The notes under the pieces: model-generated
Database searches by the model: none
What the model was told of the DNA's origin: nothing
What the model saw: only the letters and a program-made list of their open reading frames with translations
Program-made: the position numbers and the translations under genes
NCBI GenBank assembly: GCA_017539635.1
Contig: JAFYCQ010000033.1
Coordinates: 1 to 23,585, forward strand
From: Oscillospiraceae bacterium
Lineage (GTDB): Bacteria > Bacillota > Clostridia > Oscillospirales > Oscillospiraceae
DNA length: 23,585 nucleotides
Reading direction: 5' to 3'
Shown here: positions 13,517 through 20,486 of the stretch, one piece after another
How positions within the stretch are numbered: the stretch's first letter is position 1
How the letters are laid out: every line of letters starts with the position of its first letter

Positions 13517-15135
13517 CCTATGCCGTTTTCCTCCCAGGCGGTGGCGGCCACGCTGCCGTTTTTGTCCAGCACCAGAAAGCTGCCGTCGGCCTGCTTTACC
13601 GCCGTAACGGGGCTGAGTGTCTCGTCCCCGTCGTAAACGTACAGGACGTCGAAGGTATCAAGCTGCATGGCGTCTCTGTTCCAGGCGGCGTACATCTCCC
13701 CGGCGGGTATGGGGGTCACCGTGGGGGAATCTGTCATTTCCAGCCTGTACCGCACAGCGCCCGTCAGGGCCCAGTCGCTCTCCGTTACGCCGTGGATATG
13801 CTCGTGGAAATAGCAGTTCTGCTCCTCCAGATATGTGGGACTGAGATTGAGAACGCCGATCTTCAGCTCCTCGCCGGTGTTCCTGTCAGCCGTAAGTCTT
13901 CTTGCTATGGCCTCGGAGACAACGGCGTCCTTTTCCGTTGTCAGCTTGTAGTCGTGTATCTCGGATATGGAGCAGATGCAGCACCACATGGCGAAAAGCG
14001 TCGTAATTACGGCGACAATAAGCATTCCGCTCCTCACGCGGGAGAATATGAGCCTTAAGACCGTGTCGGCTATGAGCGCCGTGCCGCAGAGGGAGCAGAC
14101 GGTGCACCGGAAGGAAAACCAGGTACTCTCCGCGATGAAAAACGGGAAAAGCGGGGCAAGGGCCAGAAGCAGGCCCACGATCACGGCGGTAAGCGGCTTT
14201 TTTACTTCTCTTCTGCCGAAGCCCACGGCCATGAAGAAAAGGAGTATCGCCAGCACCAGGAGCACAAAGCCGTAGATCCACAGCCCGTCGGAGCTTAAAA
14301 GACCGAGTCCCCTCACGCCGGCCTTCGTCAGGGTTTTGAAGCCCCCGCCGAAAAAGGCGCTTTTCATCTGGGACAGGGCCCCGGGCAGGAACGTATCGAA
14401 ATAATAAGCGCTGTTCGGCAGGATATACCCGGTCTTTGCCCCGTAAAGGGGGCTTTCCCCCCGGGTGGAAACGAAGAGGAAATACAAAACGGCGGCGGCA
14501 AAGCTCCAGAGACACGCAAGGCCGCGCCATTTTGCCTTTTTCCGGCTTATTACCGCAAGCAGGATGACCGCCGCGGCGGAAAAGGGCATCATCTGCTCGT
14601 AAAAGCCGTAGGATATCAGCTGGCATACCGCGTATAAAACGGCAAAGCCCGCCCCGTCCTTGTGCAGAAATTTGTCAAAGCTCCAGACGGCTATGGAGGC
14701 GAAGAAAAGCCCCGTAACTATCCTGGTGGAGGCGGACATCCAGTAGGTGCCCTCCAGCCCCAGAGGCAGCAGGGCGAAAAACACGGCGAAAAACACGCCG
14801 GTATTGAAATGTCTTCTGAAAACGGAGAAAAGGAAACACACGGCGGCGGAGAACATAAGTGATACGACAGCCGTGCCAATGAGCATCACCGGGAAAAACC
14901 TGGACCAGACATATACGTCGGCAAGCCCCGCCAAGGGTCTTGCCGCCAAAAGGCCCAAACGGACGACGACATCCACCCACACGCTGTCTGTACCGAACGT
15001 GTAGTTGTGATACTGGATATAGTCGTCCAGCTGATACCAGTACTCAAAGCCGTAGCAGCAGTACCGCGCCATTACAAGGGCGAAAACCACGGCGAAGAGC
15101 GCTAAATATCTCTTGTTTTTACCGATGTATTTCAA
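13468..15135 (-). CDS. Polytopic membrane protein, GT-C-like glycosyltransferase candidate
   Basis: A 555-aa protein with about ten to twelve predicted helices in the first ~400 residues and a ~150-residue soluble C-terminal domain. The first extracytoplasmic loop contains YQLDDY (D37-D38), the position where GT-C enzymes that use polyprenyl-phosphate sugars keep catalytic acidic residues. An aromatic segment (LEGTYWMSASTR) follows. It overlaps the upstream GT2 gene by 17 bases, a pairing seen in systems where one protein loads a sugar onto polyprenyl phosphate and a polytopic partner transfers it outside. I cannot assign a named family. Its last 49 bases overlap spoIID on the opposite strand, and no terminator is visible there. 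The acceptor might be a wall polymer or surface protein (inference). Confidence 0.7.
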   Translation of the reverse strand: MKYIGKNKRYLALFAVVFALVMARYCCYGFEYWYQLDDYIQYHNYTFGTDSVWVDVVVRLGLLAARPLAGLADVYVWSRFFPVMLIGTAVVSLMFSAAVCFLFSVFRRHFNTGVFFAVFFALLPLGLEGTYWMSASTRIVTGLFFASIAVWSFDKFLHKDGAGFAVLYAVCQLISYGFYEQMMPFSAAAVILLAVISRKKAKWRGLACLWSFAAAVLYFLFVSTRGESPLYGAKTGYILPNSAYYFDTFLPGALSQMKSAFFGGGFKTLTKAGVRGLGLLSSDGLWIYGFVLLVLAILLFFMAVGFGRREVKKPLTAVIVGLLLALAPLFPFFIAESTWFSFRCTVCSLCGTALIADTVLRLIFSRVRSGMLIVAVITTLFAMWCCICSISEIHDYKLTTEKDAVVSEAIARRLTADRNTGEELKIGVLNLSPTYLEEQNCYFHEHIHGVTESDWALTGAVRYRLEMTDSPTVTPIPAGEMYAAWNRDAMQLDTFDVLYVYDGDETLSPVTAVKQADGSFLVLDKNGSVAATAWEENGIGYLRFISPMVLSSAPS

Positions 15136-15838
15136 GCTCCGTACCCGCCACCCGTTTTTTTATGCGGAAAATGTCCCGCGCCATTTTAAGGCCGTCTCTT
15201 ATAACGTTTACCTTAGAGCCCTTGTGGTTTATTATCCTCACCGGCAGTTCTTCGATTTTCATGCACAGCCTTTCCGCCAGCAGCATGATTTCGAAGTCAA
15301 AGGCGAAACGTTCCTCCCGGCACCTTGAAAAAAGCTCCCGCGCCGCCTCTCTTTTATAGCCCTTGAAGCCGCACTGGGTGTCGTAGCTCATTCCGGTGAG
15401 CACCCTGGAGGCCAGGGAAAAGCACTCCGAGGTGAGCTTTCTTACGAAGGGATAGCTCCTGTACGCCTCCCTGTCCTTTTTTCGGCTGCCGGCTAAAATA
15501 TCCGCGTCTGTCTCTCGTAAGAGCTGCGCTGCGTTTTTTATGATCGCAAGGCCGTAGGCCAGGTCCGCGTCCGTGCAGAAAAGGAGCTCTCCCCGGGCCT
15601 CAATAACGCCTGTTCTCACGGCGTACCCCTTGCCCCGGTTTTTCTCGTACCGCACCACCCGTACAGGGTGTCCCGCCCCGGCTTTTTCGGCGGTGTCCGC
15701 CGTGTTGTCACAGCTTCCGTCGTCAACTATTATAAGCTCCCAGTCCTCCCCCAGCGTGGGAAGCACCCGGAGGGCTTCTCTGACGGTATTTTCGATTACC
15801 GCGCCTTCATTGTAGGCGGGGATGATAAGGGAGAGCAT
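15119..15838 (-). CDS. Glycosyltransferase family 2, polyprenyl/dolichyl-phosphate glycosyltransferase type
   Basis: A 239-aa GT-A fold enzyme. It begins with SLIIPAYNEGAVIENTVREA, followed by ELIIVDDGSCDNT (nucleotide-sugar binding, D39-D40) and the metal-binding FCTDADLAYGL with the DxD-like T89-D90-A91-D92. The block MSYDTQCGFKGYKREAA is typical of enzymes loading a hexose onto a polyprenyl phosphate (dolichyl-phosphate glucosyl/mannosyltransferase relatives). It lacks the C-terminal membrane helices of GtrB-like proteins, so it is probably peripheral. The ribosome binding site AGAGGTC and a consensus promoter are upstream. It is the first gene of a two-gene operon with the GT-C-like protein, overlapping by 17 bases. 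Confidence 0.88.
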   Translation of the reverse strand: MLSLIIPAYNEGAVIENTVREALRVLPTLGEDWELIIVDDGSCDNTADTAEKAGAGHPVRVVRYEKNRGKGYAVRTGVIEARGELLFCTDADLAYGLAIIKNAAQLLRETDADILAGSRKKDREAYRSYPFVRKLTSECFSLASRVLTGMSYDTQCGFKGYKREAARELFSRCREERFAFDFEIMLLAERLCMKIEELPVRIINHKGSKVNVIRDGLKMARDIFRIKKRVAGTELEIHR

Positions 15839-15870
15839 AGAATCTAGACCTCTTTTGCCTTAATTGATAT

Positions 15871-15898
15871 ATTGTATCACAAATCGGCATTTTGTAAA
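15871..15898 (-). promoter_or_regulatory. Promoter of the glycosyltransferase operon
   Basis: On the minus strand: TTTACA (complement of 15893-15898), a 16-bp spacer and TACAAT (complement of 15871-15876), with transcription starting about 25 bases before the ATG at 15838. It ends three bases before palindromic element A. Confidence 0.65.
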
Positions 15899-15900
15899 GG

Positions 15901-16061
15901 TTAAGGCGAGGGGAGTTGAAACCCTGCCGCCCGTGAGCGCCCCTGTTCGGCGCTTTTTGCCCCGTCTCGCTTGGTGGTGGCGTATTGTCAAGGAGCTCAA
16001 CGCCGTATCGGCGGAAACGAGCCCGTAAAAACCGACAGGGGTTCGACTCCCCTCGCCTTAA
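15901..16061. repeat. Palindromic TTAA-ended element A (161 bp)
   Basis: This fills part of the 577-base gap between the GT2 and MATE genes, together with element B. Terminal inverted repeats of 26 bases (15901-15926 and 16036-16061) start and end with TTAA and differ at two positions. Each end also folds on itself (for example AGGGG/CCCCT around TTCGACT), and the right end looks like a tRNA T-arm plus acceptor strand; no tRNA body exists. Inside are a hairpin AGCGCC/GGCGCT (15936-15954) running into TTTTT, and an arm with GGCGT/ACGCC. Bases 15982-16034 align with 16257-16309 of element B (42 of 53 identical by my count). The element shares its final TTAA with B. Reading frames here look spurious. 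Confidence 0.75.
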
Positions 16062-16335
16062 GCTTGCGGTACCTATACGAACACGCCTCACAGCGGCTCT
16101 TTTCGGTGCTTTTCGCCCCTTGTCACTCATCGGGCGCAAGCCAGCTATCGCTTCGCGTGACGAAAATCCCTCGAAAATCTCTCGCTGTGAGGTGCTCGCA
16201 GTTTTGACGGAGCCATTTTTTGTCAAGACAAGAAAGACGCCGCAGGGAATACTGTCGTATTTTCAAGGCGCCTGACGCAGTATTGGCGGAAAATGGCCCG
16301 TCAAAACCGTGTTCGTATAGGTTCCGCCAGCTTAA
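16058..16335. repeat. Palindromic TTAA-ended element B (278 bp), predicted three-way junction
   Basis: Terminal inverted repeats of 28 bases (16058-16085 and 16308-16335) match at all but two positions and begin and end with TTAA. Directly inside, CCTCACAGCG (16086-16095) pairs with CGCTGTGAGG (16183-16192), closing a first arm with inner pairs TTTTCG/CGAAAA (twice) and GTCAC/GTGAC. After an 8-base linker, GTTTTGACGG-GCCATTTT (16201-16219) pairs with AAAATGG-CCGTCAAAAC (16290-16307), closing a second arm with AATACTG/CAGTATT inside. The whole element can therefore fold as a Y. Its terminal repeats are unrelated in sequence to those of element A, while the inner core is shared. No convincing ORF is present. 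Confidence 0.78.
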
Positions 16336-16348
16336 AGGCCTGTTTGAA

Positions 16349-16377
16349 TTGACGCGGAAATGACAATAATGTATAAT
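16349..16377 (+). promoter_or_regulatory. SigA-type promoter of the MATE exporter gene
   Basis: TTGACG (16349-16354), a 17-bp spacer and TATAAT (16372-16377), with AGAGGT as ribosome binding site before the ATG at 16416. It begins 14 bases after the end of element B. Confidence 0.85.
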
Positions 16378-16415
16378 GCATTATGTTACTTTTTTCTTAA
16401 GAAAGAGGTCATTTT

Positions 16416-17777
16416 ATGACGCTTGAGCTTAAAAACCGGGCTTTTTACCGCAAGACTCTGCATCTCATGCTCCCGGTGGTGCTCCAGCAGCTTATAACGA
16501 TAGGCATAAACTTTCTCGACAACATAATGGTGGGCGGCTTCGGCGAGACCCAGATCTCCGCCGTCTCCTTCGGCAATCAGTTTTACTCCTTCTTTCAGTT
16601 TATATGCATGGGTCTGGGCTCGGGAGCCATCGTGATGTCCTCCCAGTTCTGGGGCCGGAAGGAGACTGAGCCCATGAAGGTGGCGGCCGCCATGGCCCTG
16701 CGGCTGACGGCGGTGCTTTGCGCGGTATTCACCGCAGTCTGCGTCATATTCCCCGGCCTTGTCCTGCGGCTCTTCACCGCCGACGGGAACATCCTCTCCG
16801 TGGGCGCTCCCTATGTGCGGCTTATAGGCGTAACCTTCATTTTCGCCGGTCTTTCCTCCACCGCCACCTACCTTTTGCGCAGCATCGGCCAGACGAGGGT
16901 GCCTCTCATCGGCTCTCTCATCGCTTTTTTCCTGAACCTGTTCTTCAACTGGGTGTTCATATACGGAAAATTCGGCGCGCCGAGGCTGGAGCTGGTGGGC
17001 GCCGCCGTGGGCACCATTATCGCCCGTCTCTTTGAGTTCTGCTTCGTCTTCGGGTATTTCATTTTCAAGGACGGCGGCTTCGGCTTCCGCCCGAAGCACC
17101 TGGCGCTGTCGGGCAAAACCCTCCGGGGGCAGTATATAAAATACAGCATACCCGTGCTTATAAGCGACACCTCCTTAGGGCTTAGCCTTACCATAACCAC
17201 CATGATAATAGGCCACTTGGGAGAGGAGATCTCCGCTGCCAACGCCATAGTCCTCTCCGCCATGCAGATTCTGACCGTTCTGAACATGGGCATGTCCGGC
17301 GCCTCCGCCATAACCGTCGGCAACACCATCGGCGAGGGGGACATCCCCAGAGCAAAGCGGGAGGGTGCGACCTACGTAATAATCGCCTTTATCCTGGGCC
17401 TTATCGCCGTGCCCCTGTTCCTGCTGCTGGAAAACCCGTATCTGTCCCTTTACAACATCGGCGGCGACACCCGCACGATAGCCCACGGCATGATAGTAAT
17501 AATCTGCTGCATGATGCCGGTGCAGACCGTGGCCTACGTCACCTCAAAGGGAATACTGAGAGGCGGCGGCGACACCCGCTTCCTGCTCATCGCCGACAGC
17601 AGCCTTATCTGGCTTGTGTCCATCCCCTTGGGAGCCCTGGCGGCCTTTCTATGGCACATGTCCCCCCTGTGGGTGTTCTTCCTCATAAGGGTGGAATACC
17701 CCTTGAAGGGCATAGTGTGCTTCATCCGCTTCTGCACGGGAAAATGGATACGGGAGATTAAGGCGGCGCAGGATTAA
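16416..17777 (+). CDS. MATE-family multidrug/metabolite efflux transporter
   Basis: A 453-aa, twelve-helix MATE transporter of normal length, exporting drugs or metabolites by Na+ or H+ antiport. The two homologous halves are visible: LHLMLPVVLQQLITIGINFLDNIMVGGFGE starts the first (shown in pieces here as LMLPVVLQQLITIG and NFLDNIMVGGFG), with QFWGRKE as the family loop; the second starts at KYSIPVLISDTSLGLSLTI. GILRGGGDTRFLL is the conserved C-half loop. The start is fixed by AGAGGTC and a consensus promoter. No terminator lies directly after the stop; the next promoter begins five bases later, so MATE transcription may run into the small-RNA module and end at its hairpin. Substrate unknown. 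Confidence 0.92.
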   Translation: MTLELKNRAFYRKTLHLMLPVVLQQLITIGINFLDNIMVGGFGETQISAVSFGNQFYSFFQFICMGLGSGAIVMSSQFWGRKETEPMKVAAAMALRLTAVLCAVFTAVCVIFPGLVLRLFTADGNILSVGAPYVRLIGVTFIFAGLSSTATYLLRSIGQTRVPLIGSLIAFFLNLFFNWVFIYGKFGAPRLELVGAAVGTIIARLFEFCFVFGYFIFKDGGFGFRPKHLALSGKTLRGQYIKYSIPVLISDTSLGLSLTITTMIIGHLGEEISAANAIVLSAMQILTVLNMGMSGASAITVGNTIGEGDIPRAKREGATYVIIAFILGLIAVPLFLLLENPYLSLYNIGGDTRTIAHGMIVIICCMMPVQTVAYVTSKGILRGGGDTRFLLIADSSLIWLVSIPLGALAAFLWHMSPLWVFFLIRVEYPLKGIVCFIRFCTGKWIREIKAAQD

Positions 17778-17781
17778 ACTC

Positions 17782-17809
17782 TTGACATACGCCTGAATAT
17801 CGATATAAT
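17782..17809 (+). promoter_or_regulatory. Consensus promoter of the antisense RNA
   Basis: TTGACA (17782-17787), a 16-bp spacer and TATAAT (17804-17809): both hexamers are perfect consensus. Nothing protein-coding follows on this strand before a hairpin terminator at 17871, so it should produce a short RNA starting near 17816. Confidence 0.85.
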
Positions 17810-17815
17810 GATAAT

Positions 17816-17910
17816 AGAAAAAAGGCGTTGCCGAAAAGCGGCTCCGCCCGATTAGGTTATCTTGTTTCTAAGAAACCGTCACTGGTCAGGAGTGGCGGTT
17901 TCTGCTTTTC
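17816..17910 (+). ncRNA. Candidate antisense RNA (about 95 nt)
   Basis: The transcript is bounded by a perfect-consensus promoter (17782-17809) and an intrinsic terminator: AGAAACCGTCACT (17871-17883) pairs with AGTGGCGGTTTCT (17891-17903) through 13 bp with one wobble, followed by GCTTTTC. It contains no ATG and no ORF. It is antisense to the 3' half of the convergent minus-strand transcript, including the last codons of the 25-aa ORF and that transcript's own terminator. Its 5' end holds AGGCGTTGCC (17823-17832), the same sequence that begins the opposing mRNA. Boundaries are inferred from promoter and terminator positions. Confidence 0.7.
17818..17848 (-). terminator. Terminator of the 25-aa-peptide mRNA
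   Basis: On the minus strand GGCG-GA-GCCG, loop CTTTT, CGGC-AA-CGCC (complement of 17848-17824) is followed by six T (complement of 17823-17818). This is a compact intrinsic terminator that would end the peptide mRNA just where the antisense RNA starts. Confidence 0.7.
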
Positions 17911-18023
17911 ACACGTATCGTTACCGTCCAGAACAGGACGTGGAACGTCAATGTAATCGGCATGGCAGCACCCCCTTTCGTGTGGTGTGGCTTAAACCGC
18001 CTTTTTTCACTTTGGCAACGCCT
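17823..18023. repeat. Inverted repeat flanking the peptide module
   Basis: AGGCGTTGCC at 17823-17832 and its exact reverse complement at 18014-18023. On the minus-strand transcript these are the first ten bases and the 3' terminator region, so the mRNA ends can pair with each other. Confidence 0.75.
17886..17963 (-). CDS. 25-aa peptide, candidate type I toxin
   Basis: The product is 25 residues: a hydrophobic stretch rich in Thr, Val, Leu, Phe and Trp (ITLTFHVLFWTVTIRV) followed by a basic tail (KSRNRHS). This shape, a membrane-active stretch plus positively charged end, is common among type I toxins. The ATG at 17963 is preceded by AGGGGG with seven-base spacing. A promoter (ATGACA, 17 bp, TAAAAT; 18057-18029) places the transcript start near 18022, giving a ~60-base leader. 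The stop codon lies in the loop of the antisense RNA's terminator hairpin, and a separate minus-strand terminator lies at 17848-17818. I do not recognise a named family. Alternatives are a leader peptide or an orphan small protein; neither explains the convergent antisense RNA. Confidence 0.65.
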   Translation of the reverse strand: MPITLTFHVLFWTVTIRVKSRNRHS

Positions 18024-18028
18024 GTTTC

Positions 18029-18057
18029 ATTTTACTGAAAAATACCGGACTTGTCAT
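18029..18057 (-). promoter_or_regulatory. Promoter of the 25-aa-peptide mRNA
   Basis: On the minus strand: ATGACA (complement of 18052-18057), a 17-bp spacer and TAAAAT (complement of 18029-18034). The predicted start is at 18022-18023, the first base of AGGCGTTGCC. Confidence 0.7.
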
Positions 18058-18112
18058 ATCAAAGAATATTAAACAGCTCAGCGCGGATTGCGGAAATTAA
18101 GGCCTCCGGCGC

Positions 18113-18141
18113 TTGACAATCCGGCAAAGCCCATATAAAAT
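18113..18141 (+). promoter_or_regulatory. SigA-type promoter of proS
   Basis: TTGACA (18113-18118), a 17-bp spacer and TAAAAT (18136-18141). The leader is only about 30 bases, too short for a T-box. Confidence 0.82.
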
Positions 18142-18177
18142 ATTTATTTGCCGATATTTGTTAAGGGAGAAAGAAAA

Positions 18178-19614
18178 ATGGCTAAAGATAAACAGGTAAA
18201 TCAGATAACCGACATGGAGGTGGACTTCGCCCAGTGGTTCACCGACGTATGCACGAAAGCCGAGCTGGTGGACTACTCCGGCGTCAAGGGGCTTTTCATC
18301 CTGCGCCCCTACGGCTACGCCATCTGGGAAAACATAATGAACTATCTCGACCGGCGCTTTAAAGAGCTGGGTCACACCAACGTCTCCATGCCGCTTTTAA
18401 TACCGGAAAGCCTTTTGCAGAAGGAGAAGGACCACGTTGAGGGCTTCGCCCCCGAGTGTGCCTGGGTCACCCACGGCGGCGAGGAGGAGCTCTCGGAAAA
18501 GCTCTGCATCCGCCCCACCAGCGAAACGCTCTTCTGCGACCATTGGAGCCACATCGTCCACTCCTGGCGGGATCTGCCCTGCCTCTACAACCAGTGGTGT
18601 AGCGTACTGCGCTGGGAGAAGACCACAAGGCCTTTCCTCCGGGGCCGTGAGTTTTTATGGCAGGAGGGCCACACTCTCCACGCCACCGCCGAGGAGGCCA
18701 TTAAGGAGACCGAGCAGATGCTGGAGGTCTATGCCGACTGCCTGGAAAACTTCATGGCAATGCCGGTGGTAAGAGGCAGAAAGACCGACAAGGAGAAATT
18801 CGCCGGGGCCGAGGCCACCTACACCGTGGAGTGCATGATGCACGATAAAAAGGCCCTCCAGAGCGGCACCAGCCACTATTTCGGCGACGGCTTCGCCAAG
18901 GCCTTTGAAATAGCCTACATGGACAAGGACAATCAGCTAAAGGCCCCCCATGAGACCTCCTGGGGCTTCTCCACCCGCGTCATAGGCGGCCTTATCATGA
19001 CCCACGGGGACAATTCCGGCCTTGTGCTGCCGCCCCGCGTCGCCCCCATTCAGGTGGTGGTGATCCCCATCGCCTCTCACAAGCCCGGCGTACTGGAAAA
19101 GGCCGAGGAGATCACTAACCGCCTCAAAGCCGCCGGCATCCGGGTAAAGTGCGACGTTTCCGACAACTCCCCCGGCTGGAAGTTCGCCGAGTACGAGATG
19201 AAGGGCGTGCCCCTGCGCATCGAGCTGGGCCCCAAGGACATCGAAAAGGGCGTTTGCGTGGCCGTTTCCCGCGCCGACCGCTCCAAGACCGAGGTGTCCC
19301 TGGACGGCTTGGAGGCCGCCGTTCCCGGCCTTCTGGACGATATACACAACGCTCTTTACGAGAAGGCCGCCAAAAACCTTCGGGAGAACACCTTCGACGC
19401 CAAGACCCTTGATGAGGCCAAGGGCATAATCGAGGAGAAGGGCGGCTTCATCCGCGCCATGTGGTGCGGAGACCTGGAGTGTGAAATGAAGATGAAGGAT
19501 GCTGCCGGCGTTTCCTCCCGGTGCATCCCCTATGACCAGGAAAAGCTCTCCGACACCTGCGCCGTCTGCGGAAAGCCCGCCGACAAAATGGTGATCTGGG
19601 GCGTGGCATATTGA
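18178..19614 (+). CDS. proS: Prolyl-tRNA synthetase (short, eukaryote/archaea-like type)
   Basis: A 478-aa class II aminoacyl-tRNA synthetase that charges tRNA-Pro in the cytoplasm. Motif 2 region: [12 protein letters not shown] (from R112) and [20 protein letters not shown] (around 145-163). Motif 3 region: [12 protein letters not shown] (from G281). The editing insertion of bacterial-type ProRS is absent, and the C-terminus carries a Cys-rich zinc-type domain (C430, C435, CAVCGKPAD) ending in Tyr, all features of the short ProS type found in many Firmicutes. The ATG at 18178 is chosen because AAGGGAG lies upstream and the protein then starts [17 protein letters not shown]; the in-frame ATG at 18148 lies before that site and close to the promoter. 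Probably monocistronic. Confidence 0.96.
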   Translation: MAKDKQVNQITDMEVDFAQWFTDVCTKAELVDYSGVKGLFILRPYGYAIWENIMNYLDRRFKELGHTNVSMPLLIPESLLQKEKDHVEGFAPECAWVTHGGEEELSEKLCIRPTSETLFCDHWSHIVHSWRDLPCLYNQWCSVLRWEKTTRPFLRGREFLWQEGHTLHATAEEAIKETEQMLEVYADCLENFMAMPVVRGRKTDKEKFAGAEATYTVECMMHDKKALQSGTSHYFGDGFAKAFEIAYMDKDNQLKAPHETSWGFSTRVIGGLIMTHGDNSGLVLPPRVAPIQVVVIPIASHKPGVLEKAEEITNRLKAAGIRVKCDVSDNSPGWKFAEYEMKGVPLRIELGPKDIEKGVCVAVSRADRSKTEVSLDGLEAAVPGLLDDIHNALYEKAAKNLRENTFDAKTLDEAKGIIEEKGGFIRAMWCGDLECEMKMKDAAGVSSRCIPYDQEKLSDTCAVCGKPADKMVIWGVAY

Positions 19615-19624
19615 CGAAACAACT

Positions 19625-19652
19625 CGCGGCGCCGGCTATTACCGGCGCCGCG
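19625..19652. terminator. Perfect GC-only hairpin between proS and the HD-domain gene
   Basis: CGCGGCGCCGG (19625-19635), loop CTATTA, CCGGCGCCGCG (19642-19652): 11 perfect pairs. No U-run follows on either strand, so termination may be weak or factor-dependent. It could instead be an RNA-stabilising or processing element before the TAAGGAGG ribosome binding site of the next gene. Confidence 0.5.
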
Positions 19653-19672
19653 TCCGGATATAAGGAGGCCTT

Positions 19673-20332
19673 ATGCTCACCTACAAGGACATAAAGAAAA
19701 ACGAAGAGATAAACACCTATATCCGCAAGGCGGACGAATCTCTTATTGAGCTGGGCTATACGGAGCACAGCTTTGCCCATGTCACCCGCGTCGCCTCCGA
19801 CGCAAGCTACATACTGGAGACTATGGGCTACCCGGCGCGGGAAGTGGAGCTGGCGAAGATCGCCGGTTACCTCCACGACATCGGCAATCTCCTAAACCGC
19901 ATCGACCATTCCCAGAGCGGCGCGGTCATGGCCTTTGAGATACTCCACGACCTGGGTATGGCCCCCGAGGAGATAGCCACCATAACAACGGCCATAGGAA
20001 ACCACGACGAGGGCACCGGCGTTCCGGTAAACGCCATTTCCGCCGCGCTTATCCTGGCGGACAAATCCGACGTGCGCCGGTCCCGTGTGCGAAACAGAGA
20101 CATACCAAGCTTCGATATCCACGACCGGGTGAACTACTCGGTCAGGCGGTCGAAGCTCAGCATTGACGACGATAAGAAAACAATAACGCTGACGCTGGAC
20201 ATCAGCACCAGATACAGCTCGGTGATGAACTATTTCGAGATTTTCCTGGGCCGCATGGTCATGTGCCGCAAGGCCGCGGAAAAGCTGGGCCTGAAATTCA
20301 AACTCATAATAAACGATCAGCGGCTGATGTAA
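19673..20332 (+). CDS. HD-domain phosphohydrolase-like protein
   Basis: A 219-aa cytoplasmic protein with an HD metal-binding fold: H36 (SFAHVTRV), H68-D69 (YLHDIGN), H111-D112 (GNHDEG) and D130 (LADKSD). This arrangement suits a metal-dependent phosphohydrolase acting on nucleotides or signalling nucleotides; the substrate is unknown. The C-terminal ~80 residues (VNYSVRRSKLSIDDDKKTIT) are not a recognised catalytic domain. A strong TAAGGAGG site lies seven bases before the ATG. It follows proS with a hairpin in between and ends in a strong terminator, so it may be cotranscribed with proS by readthrough. Confidence 0.85.
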   Translation: MLTYKDIKKNEEINTYIRKADESLIELGYTEHSFAHVTRVASDASYILETMGYPAREVELAKIAGYLHDIGNLLNRIDHSQSGAVMAFEILHDLGMAPEEIATITTAIGNHDEGTGVPVNAISAALILADKSDVRRSRVRNRDIPSFDIHDRVNYSVRRSKLSIDDDKKTITLTLDISTRYSSVMNYFEIFLGRMVMCRKAAEKLGLKFKLIINDQRLM

Positions 20333-20351
20333 GCCTTTCCCGAAACGCCGG

Positions 20352-20393
20352 AACGAGTTCTGAGGCAAATCGTCTCAGAGCTCGTTTTTATTT
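20352..20393 (+). terminator. Intrinsic terminator after the HD-domain gene
   Basis: AACGAGTTCTGAG (20352-20364) pairs with CTCAGAGCTCGTT (20374-20386) over 13 bp with one wobble and a 9-base loop, followed by TTTATTTG. Classical intrinsic terminator. Confidence 0.9.
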
Positions 20394-20416
20394 GCGCAAG
20401 CCTGCCCTTTTATACA

Positions 20417-20470
20417 TTGACAAACCTCGGCTGCCATGTTATAATTCGCGCAAAGTGTCCCATTTGGCAC
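20417..20470 (+). promoter_or_regulatory. Promoter and candidate operator of the Crp/Fnr-ABC operon
   Basis: TTGACA (20417-20422), a 17-bp spacer and TATAAT (20440-20445), all consensus. Just downstream, GTGTC-N6-GGCAC (20455-20470) is an imperfect dyad with Crp/Fnr-like half-site spacing. Located after the -10 box, it would suit repression, possibly autorepression by the first gene product. The promoter is well supported; the operator role is inference. Confidence 0.72.
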
Positions 20471-20486
20471 ATTTTCGAGGTGCGGC

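Noticed and set aside
16036..16061. tRNA gene 3' end
   Set aside because: The T-arm and acceptor-like end is present, but there is no D arm, anticodon arm or 5' acceptor strand in tRNA spacing; the pairing partner is the inverted repeat 135 bases away.
15807..16226. 139-codon minus-strand frame over the palindromic elements
   Set aside because: It crosses both elements and the GT2 start, overlaps the GT2 promoter, and is composed of repeat sequence with no domain-like features. Several short + strand frames in the same place are rejected for the same reason.
18061..18177. T-box riboswitch before proS
   Set aside because: The consensus promoter leaves a leader of only about 30 bases, with no T-box sequence or antiterminator.
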